From: Arachnia rubra
GTDB taxonomy: Bacteria > Actinomycetota > Actinomycetes > Propionibacteriales > Propionibacteriaceae
NCBI RefSeq assembly: GCF_019973735.1
Contig: NZ_AP024463.1
Span: forward strand, 1,860,001-1,924,000
Direction of reading: 5' to 3'
DNA: 64,000 bases
The notes below the pieces were generated by a model. The model worked only from the letters and a program-made list of their open reading frames with translations, ran no database searches and was not told the DNA's origin. The translations under genes and the position numbers were made by a program. Shown here piece after piece: positions 35,764 through 44,489 of the stretch. Each line of letters starts with the position of its first letter. The stretch's first letter is position 1.

Positions 35764-36864
35764 ATGACCGCTTCCCCACGCCTAGGCCGCACCCTGAGGC
35801 TGCTGCGCGACTCAACGGCAGGTTTGGCACTGACCGCCCTGTTGACGGTTGCGATGCCTGCCGTATTCCCTGACGACCGGGCTGAGGCAGCTGCCGGCAA
35901 CAGCATCACCGCGAAGGTGGCTGTGAACATCCGTTCCGGTCCAGGCACTGACCATTCCCGTCTCGGGGTGCTCTACCGTGGCGAGTCCCTGACTGTCCGC
36001 GGCTCTGCGTCGAACGGCTGGATTCCCGTCACCTGGCGGGGCGAGAAAGCCTGGGTGGCGGCTGCCTACGTCGCCACTGCCCAGGAGGTCCGTGAGTCTG
36101 CCTCCCGCCCTGGCGCAAGTGGTTCTGCCTGGACGACGACACGGCTCAATGCCCGCAGCGCGCCCAGGCTCACCGGGAGCATTCAGACGGTCCTGTCGAA
36201 GAGCACCCAGGTGACTCTCACCGGCCAGGTCTCCGGACAGTGGAGCCAGATCACCTGGGGAGACGGCACAGCCTGGGTGGCAAGCCGCTACCTAAGTTCA
36301 ACCGAACCCACCCAATCCACTTCCCCCACCCCCAGTCCTGAATCTGTCTCCCCCACCACCACGCCTGAAACCATTGGGTCCCGCTGGGCAACCAGCGACC
36401 TCAACCTGTGGACAGGGACGAGCGGAAACCGATTCGCAGGAATGGCGCCGAAGGGTTCTGAGGTCAAGGTCACAGGCACCGTCTCGGGTGGCCGCGCCCA
36501 GATCGTGTGGCAGGGGGCGGTGCGCTGGGTCACTGCCCGCTACCTGTCGGAGACCGCACCCACCGCATCCTCCTCGGGAGGGGGTGGCGAGACCTGTCAG
36601 GCCTCGTTCTACAGCGATGACTCAGCCACTGCCTCCGGCGAGTCCTTCGATCAGTGGGCGATGAAGGCCGCCCACAAGTCGCTACCCTTCGGCACCAAGC
36701 TGAGGGTGATGAACCTGTCCAACGGCAAGACCGTCGACGTGACGGTGAACGACCGCGGCCCGTATGTGTCTGGCCGCTGCCTCGACCTGACCACCGGCGC
36801 ATTCAAAGCCATAGCAGACACCCGGCAAGGAGTAGCGAAGATCAGCTATCAGATCATCAGCTGA
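35764..36864 (+). CDS. Secreted SH3-repeat protein with C-terminal RlpA-like double-psi beta-barrel
   Basis: A 366-residue exported wall protein. A signal peptide (TAGLALTALLTVAMPAVF) is followed by bacterial SH3 domains at about residues 47-105 (VNIRSGPGTDHSRLGVLY), 120-175 (LNARSAPRLTGSIQTVLS) and 205-265 (LNLWTGTSGNRFAGM), separated by Ser/Thr/Pro linkers. The C-terminal RlpA-like barrel has CQASFYSDD, HKSLPFGTKLRVMNL and VTVNDRGPYVSGRCLDLT. RlpA proteins bind or cleave denuded glycan strands. Start: ATG at 35764 after AAGGGCG. It may be under a structured leader. Confidence 0.87.
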   Translation: MTASPRLGRTLRLLRDSTAGLALTALLTVAMPAVFPDDRAEAAAGNSITAKVAVNIRSGPGTDHSRLGVLYRGESLTVRGSASNGWIPVTWRGEKAWVAAAYVATAQEVRESASRPGASGSAWTTTRLNARSAPRLTGSIQTVLSKSTQVTLTGQVSGQWSQITWGDGTAWVASRYLSSTEPTQSTSPTPSPESVSPTTTPETIGSRWATSDLNLWTGTSGNRFAGMAPKGSEVKVTGTVSGGRAQIVWQGAVRWVTARYLSETAPTASSSGGGGETCQASFYSDDSATASGESFDQWAMKAAHKSLPFGTKLRVMNLSNGKTVDVTVNDRGPYVSGRCLDLTTGAFKAIADTRQGVAKISYQIIS

Positions 36865-36919
36865 GATCAATCCTGCCCGGCAGTAGGCAGATCGGGGCTC
36901 AGGGAGGATAGTTGAGCCC

Positions 36920-39900
36920 ATGGTAGAAACCACAGCAAACGCCGCCATCAACCTCCGGTTACACCTGTTGGGCCTGCGGGTGCCGGAGGCCGTAGGAGAC
37001 GCCGGGGAACCCGGCCTGGTGCAGCCGATACTCGCGCGGCAACGAGAGCTGGACCGGCGGTTGTCGCATAGGTTGCCCGCGGTCGACGGCAGAATCCAGG
37101 CTTTCCTGGACTCATACCTGGAGGGCACAGACACCTCGCCGAGGCTTCCCAGGCAGACCTTCGTACTGGATCAGCCTGGCCTGGCCAGGGCGATGTCTCT
37201 GCCGGTGGGAGAGGATCAGTTCTCGTCGGAGTACCTGAGTAGCTATCGGTTGGTGAACGGCGTGCTGCACAACCCCCGCAATGACCGGCGCACCACCAAA
37301 GGGGTGTTTCACGTCGCTGAGGGTGGTATCGCTGTCCAGGACGACAAGCTGGCTGTTCCGCGGGCTGTCTATGGCCGCCTGCTTGAACACGCTTTGAATC
37401 CGCCCGCGGATGCGATGATCCTCCCCTACTGTGCGGCCGACGAGGAGCCCTCCCGCGCCTGGGTGTCGCTGTTGTTGCGTCCCGTGGTGGTCCCCCACGT
37501 CCCCGGATTCGCCCGGGAACGCAGCCTGGAGGTGCGGTTCTTCGCCCCCGGGACCCTGGTGGCGAACCTCGATTTCGTGGAAGGTATCTTCGGCAATGGT
37601 GGCGATCCCTACCTGCCCGAGAACGACGCATCCCTGAGGCCCAGGGGCTGGACTGGGCACACCGGCGCAGTGATCCTGGCCCCGCACCTGACGAAACTCA
37701 CCAAACGGGAGCTGGGGCTGCCGCACTTCGACGACGCAACGGCTAGGCACCGTCGCGACGGCATGTGCTGGAAAGACCCCGAGGAGCTCTACAACGGCGG
37801 CAGTGCCTTCAAGGTGTGCGCCCGCGACGAGCGCGGCGTGATCGTCACCATCATCGCGGACAACTACTTTGGCTACTGCAAAAAAGAGGTGAAGGCCCAG
37901 ATCAGCTACTCGGCCAACCTGCTTGGCCTGGTAGAGGAAGAGCACGCGGGAGGGGCCATCTGTTTCCCGCGCTACAACCTGGGCCAGCAGTTCACCGACA
38001 ACTATGCGGGTCCTAGCTACCAGCTGGCCGACATCGTGGCCCGTGACCCCGGACGTTTCATCCCCCAGCCCGAAGGACATGCCCTGGACAACGAGAACGA
38101 GCACATTGTGCTGGTTCCCGGGCGTTCGACCTATAGCCTGCGTGACCAGTCGGTCACCTGGGAGGTGGACGGCGTGGCGGGCCGGATCCCGCTGCATGCC
38201 GACAAGACGTACGTCGGCCCAGACGGCTACCTGGTCCAGCTGCATCACCTTGAGGCTGACGGCGCCCAGTGGACTCTCGTCGGCACAGCCCCCCGTTCCA
38301 CGCACTGCCACAAACCGGCGACGGTCTCGGGTGGCGGCAAATCGGAGATCTCCAAGGCCATCACCGATGCATTTATCGCAGGCAATGCCTACGTACGTGA
38401 CTTTGATGAAGATATGGCCGCGGTGAGCCGCATCCTGGAGCATGATTTCAGTCACCGTTTCGCAGATCCGGCTAGGAACGGCCATGACGCCCGCCCGGTG
38501 CTGTCCGACAAACGTTCCGTGGGCTCGGTGATCAAGCTCCTGACCCCCAGCCGCGATTACAACGACGACTACAACGCCTGGCTGGACGCGATTCCTCACC
38601 ACATTAAGGAACTCGTCTTCGTGGTGAAACGGTTCTACGATCCTGCCTGGGGCAAGGACTGGGCCAGTCACTTCACAGTTGGCATCATCAACGGCCGTCA
38701 GGGAAGTTCTCTGCGTCTCGATGGTGAAAAGATCCGGGTCAACATGCTGCGGGTGGGTTTTGCCCCCGACGGTGCCTGGCGGCTGTTTGGGCTGCGCCAC
38801 GATTTCCATCCCGCGGCGAAGGTGCAGACCGAGGACGACATCACCGCCAGCATCGTGGCTCCCCCGCGGGCGTCAGATGCGGCCTTCTCCCGGAAATTCG
38901 TCACCAACTGCGAACAGCTGCTGTTCCAGCGACCTGATGACGCGATTCACCGCGGCTATGACAAACAGGCGGAACGGGATATCGCACAGCCCGGCACGTT
39001 CCTGTCCAACTTCGAACCGCTCTCCCGGGAGGACGCCCAGGCTCTGGTGGACAACGCGGTTGAATTCAGCCAGTTCACAGCTCCCATGCAGGAGCTGATC
39101 CGTTCGTTCGCGGCCTCACCCGAGTCATCGCCCGCGTGGGTTGTCAGCTCAGCTCACACACGCCTGGTTGATGGTGGGCGTTCCAAGAATCCCCGTTACC
39201 TACAGCAGCGTCCTGATGTGGCCGATCCAAAGCGCACCGCGGAGGCTGAGCTGGCGGCCCGCCTGTACCGGAAACTGCCCATGGGCCAGGACCTACGGCT
39301 GCCGGTCGATGTGGTGGCGGCAGGCCGCCGGAACAACGCTGCTGAGGAGAACATCCCGCCGTTGTGTGCCTATTCCCCGCTGCACTACATGGAACTCCCA
39401 GAGCTGTTCATGGAGTTCATCAGTTCCATGACTGGCAAGTCGCCTTCCACGACGGGAGCCGGCTCAGAGGGTGCTATGACGAAGGGGCCGTTCAACTCGC
39501 TGCCCTCCGTCATTGACCTGAATGCTGCCTTCTTGTCTTTTGCGCTGACCGGGTATGACGGCTGGCTCTCCAGCGCAGGTGTGGTGGGACCGCACGTCCG
39601 CGTCGATCACGACATCAGCCTTCTCGTGCCGGAGGTGTTCTCACGGATGTCGGATTCAGAGCGTTCAGCGGTGAATCTCCTCGGGGAGGGATGCCTGGAG
39701 CGCGTCCAGGACTATGAGATCGATGGTGAGTTGATCCTCGCCTCCCGCCTGGGTTACCGAATGACGGAGAAGTTCGCAACCAAGTACTTCGGGCGGATCT
39801 TCATGCACCCACACGTCGTCTTCACTCCCGAGATGCTCCGACCCGAACTGCAGGACCCCGAGGTGTTCGCGGAATCGGTGCGCACCATCTCGGCCACGCA

Positions 39901-40297
39901 CGCCCGGGTTGCCAAGGCCTACCTCGATGACGGGACCATCGCCCTGGCGGTTCCCCCAGTGCGGGCCCTGCTCGAGATCATGGCCACTGGACGCACCGCT
40001 GAGGGCCTGAGCCTGGATGACGCCCGGTTCCGGAAGATGTTCGCATGTGATGACGTACTGGACTCGGGCTGGTACGCCGAGCGCGTGGCGGCGCTCCGGG
40101 AGGTTGAACTGGCTCGTCTAGAAACCGCCCTTGGCGCGATCGACGCCTTCACCTCCAACGAGCTGCATGAGACCACCGCACATCGCCTAGGACTTGCCGA
40201 ACGACGCACCTCGGTGTTGTCTCGCATTGAAGAGTTGTCCCAGGATCCCAAATTGCTGTGGGGAACGATCGGAAGGCAGGTCGCCTGGCGGCTGTGA
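36920..40297 (+). CDS. Probable PPi-dependent phosphoenolpyruvate carboxykinase (PEP carboxytransphosphorylase)
   Basis: A 1125-residue cytoplasmic protein with no signal or membrane segment. Length and motifs fit the PPi-type PEPCK described in Propionibacterium freudenreichii and Entamoeba, which interconverts PEP, CO2 and phosphate with oxaloacetate and pyrophosphate. Seen: DNYFGYCKKEVKAQISYSAN near residue 316, a P-loop-like SGGGKSEISKAI near 470 in place of the GTP/ATP-enzyme kinase loop, and a conserved PYCAADEEPSRAWVSLLLRP stretch near 173. It is far longer than GTP- or ATP-PEPCK (about 600). It appears monocistronic, followed by a strong hairpin. In propionic bacteria this enzyme would feed the C4 arm to succinate and propionate. 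The assignment rests on recalled family resemblance and should be checked by alignment. Confidence 0.72.
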   Translation: MVETTANAAINLRLHLLGLRVPEAVGDAGEPGLVQPILARQRELDRRLSHRLPAVDGRIQAFLDSYLEGTDTSPRLPRQTFVLDQPGLARAMSLPVGEDQFSSEYLSSYRLVNGVLHNPRNDRRTTKGVFHVAEGGIAVQDDKLAVPRAVYGRLLEHALNPPADAMILPYCAADEEPSRAWVSLLLRPVVVPHVPGFARERSLEVRFFAPGTLVANLDFVEGIFGNGGDPYLPENDASLRPRGWTGHTGAVILAPHLTKLTKRELGLPHFDDATARHRRDGMCWKDPEELYNGGSAFKVCARDERGVIVTIIADNYFGYCKKEVKAQISYSANLLGLVEEEHAGGAICFPRYNLGQQFTDNYAGPSYQLADIVARDPGRFIPQPEGHALDNENEHIVLVPGRSTYSLRDQSVTWEVDGVAGRIPLHADKTYVGPDGYLVQLHHLEADGAQWTLVGTAPRSTHCHKPATVSGGGKSEISKAITDAFIAGNAYVRDFDEDMAAVSRILEHDFSHRFADPARNGHDARPVLSDKRSVGSVIKLLTPSRDYNDDYNAWLDAIPHHIKELVFVVKRFYDPAWGKDWASHFTVGIINGRQGSSLRLDGEKIRVNMLRVGFAPDGAWRLFGLRHDFHPAAKVQTEDDITASIVAPPRASDAAFSRKFVTNCEQLLFQRPDDAIHRGYDKQAERDIAQPGTFLSNFEPLSREDAQALVDNAVEFSQFTAPMQELIRSFAASPESSPAWVVSSAHTRLVDGGRSKNPRYLQQRPDVADPKRTAEAELAARLYRKLPMGQDLRLPVDVVAAGRRNNAAEENIPPLCAYSPLHYMELPELFMEFISSMTGKSPSTTGAGSEGAMTKGPFNSLPSVIDLNAAFLSFALTGYDGWLSSAGVVGPHVRVDHDISLLVPEVFSRMSDSERSAVNLLGEGCLERVQDYEIDGELILASRLGYRMTEKFATKYFGRIFMHPHVVFTPEMLRPELQDPEVFAESVRTISATHARVAKAYLDDGTIALAVPPVRALLEIMATGRTAEGLSLDDARFRKMFACDDVLDSGWYAERVAALREVELARLETALGAIDAFTSNELHETTAHRLGLAERRTSVLSRIEELSQDPKLLWGTIGRQVAWRL

Positions 40298-40308
40298 CCT
40301 GGGCAGGA

Positions 40309-40341
40309 TCCCGCTGATAGGGGTCACCCCTATCAGCGGGA
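40309..40341. terminator. Hairpin terminator after the PEPCK-like gene
   Basis: A 16-bp perfect stem (TCCCGCTGATAGGGGT and complement) around a single C, 12 bases past the stop and between convergent genes. There is no T run, but the stem is very stable and may act in both directions. Confidence 0.65.
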
Positions 40342-40476
40342 CCGCCAAACTTTGGTAGCTGACAATTCATTGTCCGATCGGCGCTGCGGCTTTCTGCGCA
40401 GTACTGGGCAGACCAGGACGGACATGCCACCAGGCGAGGTTGATGTGGCATTGCAGCTAGCCAGAGCCCGGCTGGA

Positions 40477-41589
40477 TCAGCGGTCTCGTCTCGGCAGTCG
40501 CCATCCTCCATCTGAGAACCCAAGCCAGCCCAGCTCCGTGAGTTCTGCTGCGGCAGCGATCACCTCGGGGACTGTCATCCCCGTGGCGACCGCGAGCTCG
40601 GCCGCCCCCATAGCCGCTCCCGCAGGGATGGCTTCTCTGACAGATCTGAGAGCAGGGGAAAGGGTGTCGATGGGTTGGTCATCACCACGCAACGGCAGCT
40701 CCTCCTGAACCCCCAGCGGCGACAACAGCGCTGTCACGTCTGAGGCTGATGTGACCAGTGTCGCCAGACCTTCCCGGATCAGATGATGCGGGGCCAGAGA
40801 CAAAGACGAGGTGACGGGTCCCGGCACTGCCATCACGACACGTCCCAGCTCCGCGGCCCAGGACGCGGTGTTCCGCGCTCCAGACCGAGCACCTGCCTCC
40901 ACCACCACGGTTCCTGCGCTGAGAGCAGCGATCAACCGGTTACGGCCAAGAAAACTGGCCCGCAGCGGGCGAGTCCCGGGAGCCAGCTCCGTGACTACCA
41001 CGCCGCTGGCCTGGATCTGGTTCCGCAGTCCGCTGTGGTTGGCAGGGTAGGTCTTGTCTATTCCCGTGGCCATCACCGCGAGGGTCGGTCCTCCGATCCC
41101 TAAAGCGCCACGATGTGCGGCACTGTCGATCCCGAAAGCCAGTCCTGAGACCACCGGCCACCCGGAAGAACTCAGGTCTGCTGCAAGTTCCCCAGCAACG
41201 TGTGAGCCATAGCTGGTCGCGGCGCGTGACCCCACCACGGCCACAGCCCGTGAGCTCACCAGCAGTTCAGGATTCCCCGCCACCCAGAGCCCCATTGGCA
41301 GCCCGCCTTGGTCCCCGAGCTGGCACACGCCAAGGTCTGCGAATCCCTGAGGCCAGTGCTGGTCACCTGGGATGAGGAAAGTGGCGCCTACGTGAGAGGT
41401 CGCGGTCTCCAGGACTGCTGGATCCACGGCCTGAGCCCGGCGTCCCAAGGCTGTGGAGTCGCCCTGCCTGCGGATGGCCTCCCATACCTCGGAGGCTCCA
41501 TGGATCTCAACCAAGTGTGCTAGCTGAGGATCAGCAGTGATCTGCAATGCACACAGGGCCATGCGGGCCAGTCGTTCTCCGCCATCCAT
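40477..41589 (-). CDS. dprA: DprA, DNA-processing protein A
   Basis: A 370-residue DprA/Smf protein, which loads RecA onto incoming single-stranded DNA during transformation. The Rossmann core has VAVVGSRAATSYGSHVAGEL, VVSGLAFGIDSAAHRGAL, TLAVMATGIDKTYPANH, FLGRNRLIAALSAGTVVVEA and SGARNTASWAAELGR-like residues. A C-terminal winged helix follows (AAMGAAELAVATGMTVPEVI). Start ATG at 41589 overlaps the comM stop as TGATG. Confidence 0.94.
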   Translation of the reverse strand: MDGGERLARMALCALQITADPQLAHLVEIHGASEVWEAIRRQGDSTALGRRAQAVDPAVLETATSHVGATFLIPGDQHWPQGFADLGVCQLGDQGGLPMGLWVAGNPELLVSSRAVAVVGSRAATSYGSHVAGELAADLSSSGWPVVSGLAFGIDSAAHRGALGIGGPTLAVMATGIDKTYPANHSGLRNQIQASGVVVTELAPGTRPLRASFLGRNRLIAALSAGTVVVEAGARSGARNTASWAAELGRVVMAVPGPVTSSLSLAPHHLIREGLATLVTSASDVTALLSPLGVQEELPLRGDDQPIDTLSPALRSVREAIPAGAAMGAAELAVATGMTVPEVIAAAAELTELGWLGFSDGGWRLPRRDR

Positions 41590-43124
41590 CACGCGGCCTC
41601 CTGCAGGGTTCCCTGCCGCAGCTGCATGGCCACCCGCAGCGAGGACGCAGAAATCTGGTCCTCTTCCGCAAGATCCGTGATGGTCCACGCCAACCGCAGC
41701 ACCTTGTCAACGCCACGGGTACTGATCAGGCCCCGGTTCAATGCTCGTTCCAGCGGGGAGACATCCCTAGGCAGCGGCAGTTGCGAACGAAGCCAGGGGC
41801 CAGCGACCTCGCCATTGGTCCGCCAGGGCGTGCCGCTAAGACGCCTCAATTGCCGGTCCCGCGCTTGGAGGACACGAGCGGCGATATCGGCGCTGGACTC
41901 TGGCTGGTCCTCAGCATCACCCAGGAACGAGCGATGCTGAGGCAGCATGTGGTGCCGGATGTCAATGCGGTCCATGATCGGACCTGACAGCCGCTCCTGG
42001 TAGCGGCGAACCATCATCGGCGAGCAGCGGCATTCACGGCCCACCACCCCGTGGAAGCCGCAGGGGCATGGATTGGCGGCCAGCACCAGCTGGAACCGAG
42101 CCGGATAACGCACCTGCACAGCCGCCCTTCCGATGGTGACCCAGCCGGACTCCAGTGGTGTGCGCAGCGCATCAAGGATGCGAGCGCCAAATTCCGGGGC
42201 CTCATCGAGGAACAGCACTCCCCGGTGGGCCAGGGAGATGGAGCCAGGACGTATTAGTCGCGCTCCCCCGCCGATAATCGAGGCCGGCGATGAAGAATGG
42301 TGTGGGTCCGCGTAGGGCGGATCGATGAGAAGCCCTCCGCTCAGGTCCATCCCGGCAAGTGAGTGCAGAGCTGATACCTCGACCGCCTCCTCCCCGTCGA
42401 GGGAAGGCAGGATGCTGGTCAGCCGGGCAGCCAGCATGGTTTTACCCACTCCGGGAGCACCATGCAGAAAGACGTGATGCCGTCCTGCGGCAGCCACTTC
42501 CATTGCCCACCGGCCGTCGAGGTGCCCCTGGACTTCCCGGAAGTCCAGCGTGGGCCGCTCCCAGGGGCCCTGATCTTCTTCAACCGGCGCGTCCCAGCCA
42601 CCCATCGGTGGTTCCCCGTTGAGCACTGCGACGAGATCTTTGAGATGCCCAACCGCCCATACCGTGATGCCCGGCACCAGACCAGCCTCAGCCTCCTGGC
42701 TTGCGGGAACGATGGCTTTATCGAATCCGTTCCTGGCAGCCGCGAGCAGGGCGGGAAGGATTCCCGGGACCCGGCGCAGTCTGCCGTCCAGTCCCAGTTC
42801 ACCGAGGCACACGTGGCTCTTCGCTGCTTCCAGCGGCACTTTGCCGATAGCCGCAAGGACAGCCGTGGCGATGGCTAAATCGTAATGAGTGCCGGTCTTG
42901 GGAAGATTCGCGGGAGACAGGTTGATGGTGACCAGGCCGCTTGGCCATGGCAGCGAGGCCCCTGTCACCGCGGCTCTGACCCGTTCCTTCGCCTGCGACA
43001 ACGCGGCATCCGGGAGTCCAACGAGCACCGTGCGGGGCAGGCCACCGCCGTCGGCCACCTCTACCTCGACCATCGCGCCCTCCAGTCCGTTGAGCGCCAC
43101 CGACCAGGCCAGTGCGGTGCTCAT
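41589..43124 (-). CDS. comM: ComM/YifB-family Mg-chelatase-like AAA+ ATPase
   Basis: A 511-residue protein. ComM is a hexameric helicase that promotes branch migration during natural transformation. N-terminal Lon-like fold (LVGLPDAALSQAKERVRAAV, INLSPANLPKTG), then AAA+ Walker A GAPGVGKTMLAARL, the VLFLDEAPEF Walker B and the VLAANPCPCG cysteine segment, then the C-terminal Mg-chelatase domain. Start ATG 43124 overlaps the yraN stop (ATGA). The set comM-dprA-yraN is conserved in actinobacteria, whether or not they are competent. Confidence 0.95.
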   Translation of the reverse strand: MSTALAWSVALNGLEGAMVEVEVADGGGLPRTVLVGLPDAALSQAKERVRAAVTGASLPWPSGLVTINLSPANLPKTGTHYDLAIATAVLAAIGKVPLEAAKSHVCLGELGLDGRLRRVPGILPALLAAARNGFDKAIVPASQEAEAGLVPGITVWAVGHLKDLVAVLNGEPPMGGWDAPVEEDQGPWERPTLDFREVQGHLDGRWAMEVAAAGRHHVFLHGAPGVGKTMLAARLTSILPSLDGEEAVEVSALHSLAGMDLSGGLLIDPPYADPHHSSSPASIIGGGARLIRPGSISLAHRGVLFLDEAPEFGARILDALRTPLESGWVTIGRAAVQVRYPARFQLVLAANPCPCGFHGVVGRECRCSPMMVRRYQERLSGPIMDRIDIRHHMLPQHRSFLGDAEDQPESSADIAARVLQARDRQLRRLSGTPWRTNGEVAGPWLRSQLPLPRDVSPLERALNRGLISTRGVDKVLRLAWTITDLAEEDQISASSLRVAMQLRQGTLQEAA

Positions 43125-43495
43125 TCGTCTATCCCCTGGGCATGGCTGAGCACAGGCTTCCGCCCGGGCTGCAACAACACGCCTATCGCATCGATGCGCA
43201 ACCGGTCTGCCCGAAGCCTGTGCTCGGCGAGCCACAGCAGGCTGAGCTGCCTGATCTTGCTGCGTTTGCGCCACGTGACTGCCTCAAGCGGATCCCCGAA
43301 TCCAAGCCCTGAGCGGCATTTCACCTCGACAAACACCAGAGCACCAGCATGTGGGTCATGGGCGACGACATCAAGCTCACCCTCGTTGCAACGCCAGTTC
43401 CGGTCCAGCACCTGCCAGCCAAGACCCACGAGATGCTCAACGGCCCGCTCCTCCCCGATCTGACCGATGGCACGGGCTTTTCCACGAACAACCAC
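43121..43495 (-). CDS. YraN family protein (UPF0102), putative nuclease fold
   Basis: A 124-residue UPF0102 protein with the endonuclease-like fold motif GEERAVEHLVGLGWQVLDRN, then GELDVVAHD and VFVEVKCRSG, the D...ExK arrangement of restriction-endonuclease folds. Function is not established. The start is GTG at 43495 because a perfect AGGAGG ends 7 bases before it; earlier in-frame codons fall within the hairpin loop. That Shine-Dalgarno is inside a 13-bp stem (43501-43531), implying translational control. Its stop overlaps the comM start. Confidence 0.92.
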   Translation of the reverse strand: MVVRGKARAIGQIGEERAVEHLVGLGWQVLDRNWRCNEGELDVVAHDPHAGALVFVEVKCRSGLGFGDPLEAVTWRKRSKIRQLSLLWLAEHRLRADRLRIDAIGVLLQPGRKPVLSHAQGIDE

Positions 43496-43500
43496 AAGAT

Positions 43501-43531
43501 CACCTCCTGCCCACACTCTGGGCAGGAGGTG
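43501..43531 (-). promoter_or_regulatory. Hairpin covering the yraN ribosome-binding site
   Basis: CACCTCCTGCCCA and TGGGCAGGAGGTG form a perfect 13-bp stem with a five-base loop. The 3' arm contains AGGAGG, the Shine-Dalgarno of yraN, 7 bases before its GTG. It lies 26 bases past the DUF2469 stop. Confidence 0.75.
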
Positions 43532-43557
43532 AGGTTCAACGAACGCTTTCCACAGGG

Positions 43558-43869
43558 TCAGTTCTGGTCGGGAACCGAGAAGTCGGAATGGGCGATCTCC
43601 TCAATGGAGACGTCACGGAAAGTCAGGACCTTCGCGCTCTTGACGAAACGTGCTGGACGGTACATGTCCCACACCCAGGCATCGCCCATGGAGACCTCAT
43701 AGTAGACATCACCACCCTCAGTCCGCACTTTCAAATCCACTGCATTACACAGGTAGAAACGCCGCTCGGTCTCCACAGCATACGTGAAGATACTGACTAC
43801 ATCTTTGTACTCGTGATAGAGATCAAGCTCCAGCTTGCTCTCGTACTGTTCCAGGTCTTCCGCGCTCAT
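43558..43869 (-). CDS. DUF2469 family protein
   Basis: A 103-residue acidic protein, MSAEDLEQYESKLELDLYHE then RRFYLCNAVDLK and YEVSMGDAWVWDMYRPARFV. This is the actinobacterial DUF2469 family, always near rnhB and yraN. Function unknown. It begins 5 bases after the rnhB stop without an evident Shine-Dalgarno, so it probably depends on coupling to rnhB translation. Confidence 0.93.
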   Translation of the reverse strand: MSAEDLEQYESKLELDLYHEYKDVVSIFTYAVETERRFYLCNAVDLKVRTEGGDVYYEVSMGDAWVWDMYRPARFVKSAKVLTFRDVSIEEIAHSDFSVPDQN

Positions 43870-43874
43870 GGTTC

Positions 43875-44489
43875 TCACACTCTAGCCGCATCTGGCACAC
43901 ACGAGTAGCTGAGCCGGTGGATAGGGGTGGGTCCCAACTCTTTCAGAGCTCTCTTGTGAGCAGCCGTGCAGTACCCCTTGTGCACCCAGAAGCCATAGCC
44001 AGGGTATTCCTGCTCGTAGGCCATCATGATCGCATCGCGCTGAACCTTGGCGACGATGGAGGCTGCGCTGATGCAGGCAACCACCTTGTCACCCTTCCAG
44101 ACGCCCAGCCCCGGCGCACCGAGGCCATTGACAGGGAAACCGTCAGTCAAGACGAATCCCGGTCGTATCTCCAGCCGGGCGACAGCCCTCCGAAGCCCCT
44201 GCAAATCGGCCTCGTGCATCCCCAGGGAGTCGCAATCAGCAGGCTCGACCCGGCTCCAGGCGACAGCGGCTGCACGCTCCAGTATCAGGTCACAGAGTCC
44301 GGCACGGCGTTTTGGACTAATCGCCTTGGAATCATCGAGTCCCGCGATGGGGCGCGCCGGATCCAAGACGACGGCAGCAGCCACCAGAGGACCTGCGCAG
44401 GCACCTCGCCCTGCCTCATCTGCTCCGGCGACCGGTCCAAGCCCGGTTGCTACCAGTAGCCTCTCGTAGCTGTCCAGACCCGCTAGCAC
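43875..44489 (-). CDS. rnhB: Ribonuclease HII
   Basis: A 204-residue RNase HII, which cuts RNA in RNA-DNA hybrids, especially single ribonucleotides. GADEAGRGACAGPLVAAAV contains the DExG metal-binding motif; LDDSKAISPKRRAGL, VSAAS-like CISAASIVAKVQRDAIM and the terminal HKGYCTAAHKRAL follow. Start GTG at 44489 overlaps the lepB stop (GTGCTAG). Confidence 0.96.
   Translation of the reverse strand: MLAGLDSYERLLVATGLGPVAGADEAGRGACAGPLVAAAVVLDPARPIAGLDDSKAISPKRRAGLCDLILERAAAVAWSRVEPADCDSLGMHEADLQGLRRAVARLEIRPGFVLTDGFPVNGLGAPGLGVWKGDKVVACISAASIVAKVQRDAIMMAYEQEYPGYGFWVHKGYCTAAHKRALKELGPTPIHRLSYSCVPDAARV

Noticed and set aside
37112..38809. A 565-codon frame on the minus strand inside the PEPCK-like gene
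   Set aside because: It lies wholly antisense to a gene with clear motifs; such long shadows are common at this GC content.
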